From assembly GCF_004115155.1 (NCBI RefSeq), contig NZ_RDSM01000002.1, positions 806,001 to 870,000 of the forward strand: 64,000 bases of DNA, written 5' to 3'. The translations under genes were made by a program, and so were the position numbers. Within the stretch, counting starts at the first letter, position 1, and each line of letters opens with the position of its first letter. The stretch comes from Granulicella sibirica (GTDB taxonomy: Bacteria; Acidobacteriota; Terriglobia; Terriglobales; Acidobacteriaceae). Shown here piece by piece: positions 59,577 through 64,000 of the stretch. The notes below the pieces were generated by a model that was not told where the DNA came from, searched no databases, and saw only the letters and a program-made list of their open reading frames with translations.

Positions 59577-61181
59577 TTGAATGTGCCTAGTCAAATATCC
59601 CAATTTTTGCGTTCCCGCATCGGCAAAGTCTGTGTAGCCATCGTCGGCTCCACGCCTGCCGAGATGATCGAGAAGGCGAACGCGGTCGTCAAAGAGACGC
59701 CGTTCCTCGAGTTTCGTCTGGATTACCTCGAGAAGCCGCTCACAGGGCTTCCCAAACTGAAGCAGTTTCTCAGTGAGCATACCGAGGTCACCGCGATCGG
59801 GACCTGCCGCCGCGATGCCAATGGCGGAAAGTTCGCCGGGAACCTCGCTGCCGAGATTGATGTCCTCGTGAAGGCGACCTCGGCAGGCTTCCACATGATC
59901 GACTTGGAACTGGAGTCGGCCGAGCAGGCCAAGCCGGCGGAGTTGCAAAAGCTTCGCGACACCGGCACGGCCCTTATCGTGAGCTTCCACGACTTCAAGG
60001 CGACCGGTGACCTCGATAAGGTCTACGCGCGCATCCAGAAGTTCGATCCGGAGTTCGTGAAGATCGTTCCGACAGCGAAGGCGCTCACCGACAATGTCAC
60101 GCTCATGCGCTTTCTCGAGCGGATCGACGAGAGCAACCTCATCGGCATCTGTATGGGTGACGCGGGAGTGATCTCACGTGTCCTCGCCGTCCGTGCGGGA
60201 AGCGCCTTCACGTTCGCTGCCGCAACCCTGGGTGAGGAGACCGCGCCAGGACAGATCGCGGCTCGCACACTGATCGAGACCTATCGGATCAACGAGGTGG
60301 ATGCGGCGACCAAGGTCTACGGTGTCGTCGGGAACCCGGTGAAGCATTCGCTTTCGCCGATCATGCTGAATACGGCGATGCGCCGCGAGACGGTGAACGC
60401 CGTCTATCTGGCGCTCCAGACGACCGACCTAAAGGACCTGATCAAGCTTGTCGGTGAGATTCCGCTTCAGGGCCTGAGCGTGACGATGCCCTTCAAACAG
60501 GACATCATGCCTCTTCTCGAGAAGACGGATCCGCTCTCGGCCAAGATCGGCGCATGCAACACCGTGCTACGCGCTCAGGATGGCAAGCTGTACGGCTTCA
60601 ATACGGACGTCGCTGGGATCACAGCCCCTCTTGAGAAGCGGATGGCCCTCCGTGGGGCGAAGATCCTCGTGCTTGGCGCAGGCGGATCGGCCCGCGCGGC
60701 GGTATTCGGCCTGAAGGACAAGGGAGCCGAGGTCCACATCCTCAACCGCACGCCGGAGACCGCGACCAAGCTCGCCAAGCAGGCGGGAGCGAAGGTGTTC
60801 AAGCGTGAGTTGCTTGCGAAGACGCAGTTCGATGTCGTGATCAATGCCACGCCGGTCGGGATGGCGGGGAATAAGGGAGCGCCGCTCTTCGAAGCGAAGG
60901 AGATGCACACGAAGTTGGTATTCGACCTCGTCTACAACCCGATCGAGACGCCGTTGATCCGCATGGCCCGGCAGCAGAACATCCCATTCATCACAGGGGT
61001 CGAGATGTTTGTCCAGCAGGGGGCGCGACAGTTCGAGATATGGACGGGGAAGGCTGCACCGGAGGAAGAGATGCTTCGGGTAGTGCTCCATGCTTTGCGG
61101 CAACAGCAGGAGGCGGCGGTTGAGGCGGCTCCCGCTCCGGCTGCACCTGCCAAGGCAGCGAAGGCAGCGAAAGCCAGGTAG
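59577..61181 (+). CDS. aroDE: Bifunctional 3-dehydroquinate dehydratase-shikimate dehydrogenase
   Basis: A 534-residue fusion. Residues about 10-235 are type I dehydroquinase (EFRLDYLE, SFHDF with His138, VKIVPTA with Schiff-base Lys162). Residues about 245-505 are shikimate dehydrogenase (GNPVKHSLSPIMLN, MPFKQD, IGACNTV, VLGAGGSARAAVFGLKD, NATPVGM, FDLVYNPIETPL). The order is as in plant DHQ-SDH enzymes. It has an Ala/Pro/Lys-rich tail of about 25 residues. A TTG start at 59577 is used; GTG 59583 is an alternative. Confidence 0.95.
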   Translation: MNVPSQISQFLRSRIGKVCVAIVGSTPAEMIEKANAVVKETPFLEFRLDYLEKPLTGLPKLKQFLSEHTEVTAIGTCRRDANGGKFAGNLAAEIDVLVKATSAGFHMIDLELESAEQAKPAELQKLRDTGTALIVSFHDFKATGDLDKVYARIQKFDPEFVKIVPTAKALTDNVTLMRFLERIDESNLIGICMGDAGVISRVLAVRAGSAFTFAAATLGEETAPGQIAARTLIETYRINEVDAATKVYGVVGNPVKHSLSPIMLNTAMRRETVNAVYLALQTTDLKDLIKLVGEIPLQGLSVTMPFKQDIMPLLEKTDPLSAKIGACNTVLRAQDGKLYGFNTDVAGITAPLEKRMALRGAKILVLGAGGSARAAVFGLKDKGAEVHILNRTPETATKLAKQAGAKVFKRELLAKTQFDVVINATPVGMAGNKGAPLFEAKEMHTKLVFDLVYNPIETPLIRMARQQNIPFITGVEMFVQQGARQFEIWTGKAAPEEEMLRVVLHALRQQQEAAVEAAPAPAAPAKAAKAAKAR

Positions 61182-61200
61182 TACGGATCGAGAAAAGAAA

Positions 61201-61237
61201 GAGGCGACGGGCCTTGGGCTCGCCGCCTCTTCTCTTT
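61201..61237. terminator. Bidirectional terminator between aroDE and the hydrolase gene
   Basis: A GC-rich hairpin (GAGGCG at 61201-61206 with CGCCTC at 61224-61229, and an imperfect GC inner stem), followed by TTCTCTTT on the + strand, between two convergent genes. Confidence 0.65.
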
Positions 61238-61246
61238 GGCGGGATT

Positions 61247-62101
61247 TTATGCAAGATGCGGATTCGTAATGGGTTCCGGTGACCCTCCGATGAACTGAAG
61301 GAGTTCGGCATTGAGCCGGTCGGCGGCGGTTACAGTGAGTCCGTGAGGTTCACCGTCGTACTCGGTGAGGGTTGCATTGGGCAGCAGCTTTGCAGCCCGG
61401 CGTCCCGCGGCATCAATGGGGACGGTGCTGTCGCTCGTTCCATGAATGACCCGGACCGGGATAGTAATACCCTTGAGGTCCTCTCGGAAGTCGGTGCTCG
61501 ACCACGCGTGTGCGGCGGCGAGGATGGAACGGGTCGTGCCGGTGCGAGCCATCGCCTCGAAGTCCTCGAGCACGCCGGCCGATACGGTGTGGCTCAGCGT
61601 GCTGCGTCCGTAGAACTTGCCGGCTAAGGCCTTGAAGAACTCGAAACGGTCCTTGCGAATCTGCTGTTCAATGTCTTCGAAGACCTTGGGGTCTACTCCA
61701 TCAGGGTTATCGTCGGTCTTGTAGAGGTAGGGGGTGACTGCGGATACGAGGACCGCGCCCGAGACACGACTGGAACCGTATCGGCTGAGATAGCGAGCCA
61801 CTTCGCCGCCGCCCATCGAGAACCCAACTAGGGTCGTGCCACGGAGGTCGAGGGTCTCGATCAGGGCGTTGAGGTCCCCGGCGAAGGTGTTGTAGTCGTA
61901 GCCCTGCCACGGCTGGCCAGAGCGGCCGAAGCCGCGCCGATCGTAGGTGATGACGCGGAGGCCATTCTCTGCGAGGAAGTTTGCTGTCTTGTCCCAGGAG
62001 TCGCCCGTAAGCGGCCAGCCGTGGATCAGGACCACGGGCTTGCCGGTTCCGAGGTCGCGAAAGAAAATTTCGACGTTATCTTTGGTGGTGATGTAAGGCA
62101 T
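61247..62101 (-). CDS. Alpha/beta hydrolase, non-heme chloroperoxidase-like
   Basis: A 284-residue hydrolase. ATG 62101 has AGGAG six bases upstream; the frame is open to 62176 without support. VVLIHGWPLTGDSWDKTANFLAENGLRVITYDRRGFGRSGQPW, nucleophile elbow VGFSMGGGEVARYLSRYG (Ser95) and HGTSDSTVPIDAAGR are typical of cofactor-free haloperoxidases/esterases (ThcF-like). DGEPHGLTVTAADRLN carries the late His. Confidence 0.9.
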   Translation of the reverse strand: MPYITTKDNVEIFFRDLGTGKPVVLIHGWPLTGDSWDKTANFLAENGLRVITYDRRGFGRSGQPWQGYDYNTFAGDLNALIETLDLRGTTLVGFSMGGGEVARYLSRYGSSRVSGAVLVSAVTPYLYKTDDNPDGVDPKVFEDIEQQIRKDRFEFFKALAGKFYGRSTLSHTVSAGVLEDFEAMARTGTTRSILAAAHAWSSTDFREDLKGITIPVRVIHGTSDSTVPIDAAGRRAAKLLPNATLTEYDGEPHGLTVTAADRLNAELLQFIGGSPEPITNPHLA

Positions 62102-62180
62102 CCGATTCTCCTGAGGGCTTGGATGCTCGGGAGGAAAGCTGGCAGGAGGGACAGCGGGCTTATGGCTTTTGTGCAATGAA

Positions 62181-62207
62181 AACGGCGACCCGCTTGGGGT
62201 CGCCGTT
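62181..62207 (-). terminator. Terminator of the ATP synthase gene pair
   Basis: Perfect 11-base-pair stem, AACGGCGACCC (62181-62191) with GGGTCGCCGTT (62197-62207), loop of five; TTTTCATT follows on the minus strand. It sits 23 bases after the atpC stop. Confidence 0.7.
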
Positions 62208-62229
62208 CTGAGGAAGCATTTCGATCAGG

Positions 62230-62673
62230 TTAGAGGCTGCGGCCTTCGGCAGAGGCGAGTTTCTCTTCGCCGCGGCGCGTGATGGCATTGGCCTCGTCGT
62301 AGACCTCGCCGTTATCGCCCGCTTCGGCCCACATCTTCTGGCCGTCGTTGATCTCCTGCTGGGCTTCCGCCTTATCGATCTCCGAGGGCACGATGGCGGT
62401 CTCGGCAAGGATAGTGACGCGCTCTGGGAGCACCTCGACGAATCCCCAGGCGACGAAGAACTTCTGCTCGCCGGAGTTGCCTCCGTGGAGACGAACCTCA
62501 CCCGCGCCGAGTTCGGCCAGGAGAGGAGCGGCCCCGTAAAGGGCTTCGAGGTAGCCTGCGCTCGCGGGAAGTTCGACGGCATCCGCCGTCGTATCGACGA
62601 GGATGCGATCGGGGGTGACGAGGCGGACCTGAAGCTGGCCCGCCGTACTCGTGTTGGAAGGAGTGTCAGCCAT
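62230..62673 (-). CDS. atpC: F1Fo ATP synthase epsilon subunit
   Basis: A 147-residue subunit. LQVRLVTPDRILVDTTADAVELPASAGYLEALYGAAPLLAELGAGEVRL is the N-terminal beta domain; FVAWGFVEVLPERVTILAETA continues, and a helical C-terminal part follows (DKAEAQQEINDGQKMW). It regulates rotor coupling in the F1 stalk. Starts four bases after the atpD stop, ends the atp gene run, and is followed by a terminator. Confidence 0.95.
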   Translation of the reverse strand: MADTPSNTSTAGQLQVRLVTPDRILVDTTADAVELPASAGYLEALYGAAPLLAELGAGEVRLHGGNSGEQKFFVAWGFVEVLPERVTILAETAIVPSEIDKAEAQQEINDGQKMWAEAGDNGEVYDEANAITRRGEEKLASAEGRSL

Positions 62674-62676
62674 GAG

Positions 62677-64000
<1,324 letters not shown>

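Overview
The window looks like chromosome from a high-GC acidobacterium, probably of the Granulicella/Edaphobacter/Terriglobus type. This is an inference from an inactive sedolisin (S53) protein with Ig-like repeats, the fused aroD-aroE gene, the MFS and NTF2-like gene types, and a strong G/C bias at third codon positions in the flanks. No rRNA, tRNA, CRISPR array or transposase gene was seen.

Left flank (1-19066) is housekeeping-like and GC-rich. It holds the 3' part of an acyl-CoA dehydrogenase, a very large secreted Ig-repeat protein, ppk1, a sugar MFS permease, a histidine-bearing 11-residue-repeat protein, an ECF sigma factor with a small membrane partner, and aroC. The compact run def-fmt-rsmB follows, with a kinase-less PASTA protein convergent to it, then a CDF metal transporter and a TetA-like MFS pump.

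Middle (about 19067-54935) is an accessory island with visibly lower GC and many more regulators. It starts with a membrane protein/lipoprotein pair of unknown role. It continues as a mosaic of short units, each a transcription factor next to one or two small redox, hydrolase or NTF2-fold genes. I count 11 regulators (MarR, MarR-PDZ, TetR x3, AraC x4, HxlR, MerR), about ten SDR-type oxidoreductases, three alpha/beta hydrolases, two tautomerases, a DJ-1/PfpI protein, a VOC protein, four NTF2-fold proteins and two DoxX-like membrane proteins. Several short proteins carry twin-arginine-like export signals. Candidate operators can be read beside many regulators; one (TGATGYATATRCATCA) recurs in three promoters and defines a probable tautomerase/DJ-1/SDR/MFS regulon. 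Four genes here are broken by a stop codon or frameshift. A dispersed palindromic repeat family occurs only in this block, and its longer copies lie at both borders.

Right flank (54936-64000) returns to GC-rich core genes: aroB-ubiE, a PepSY-type membrane protein, pgeF-terC, the bifunctional aroDE, a chloroperoxidase-like hydrolase, and atpD-atpC (atpD runs off the end). Three shikimate-pathway genes (aroC, aroB, aroDE) therefore sit on both sides of the island.
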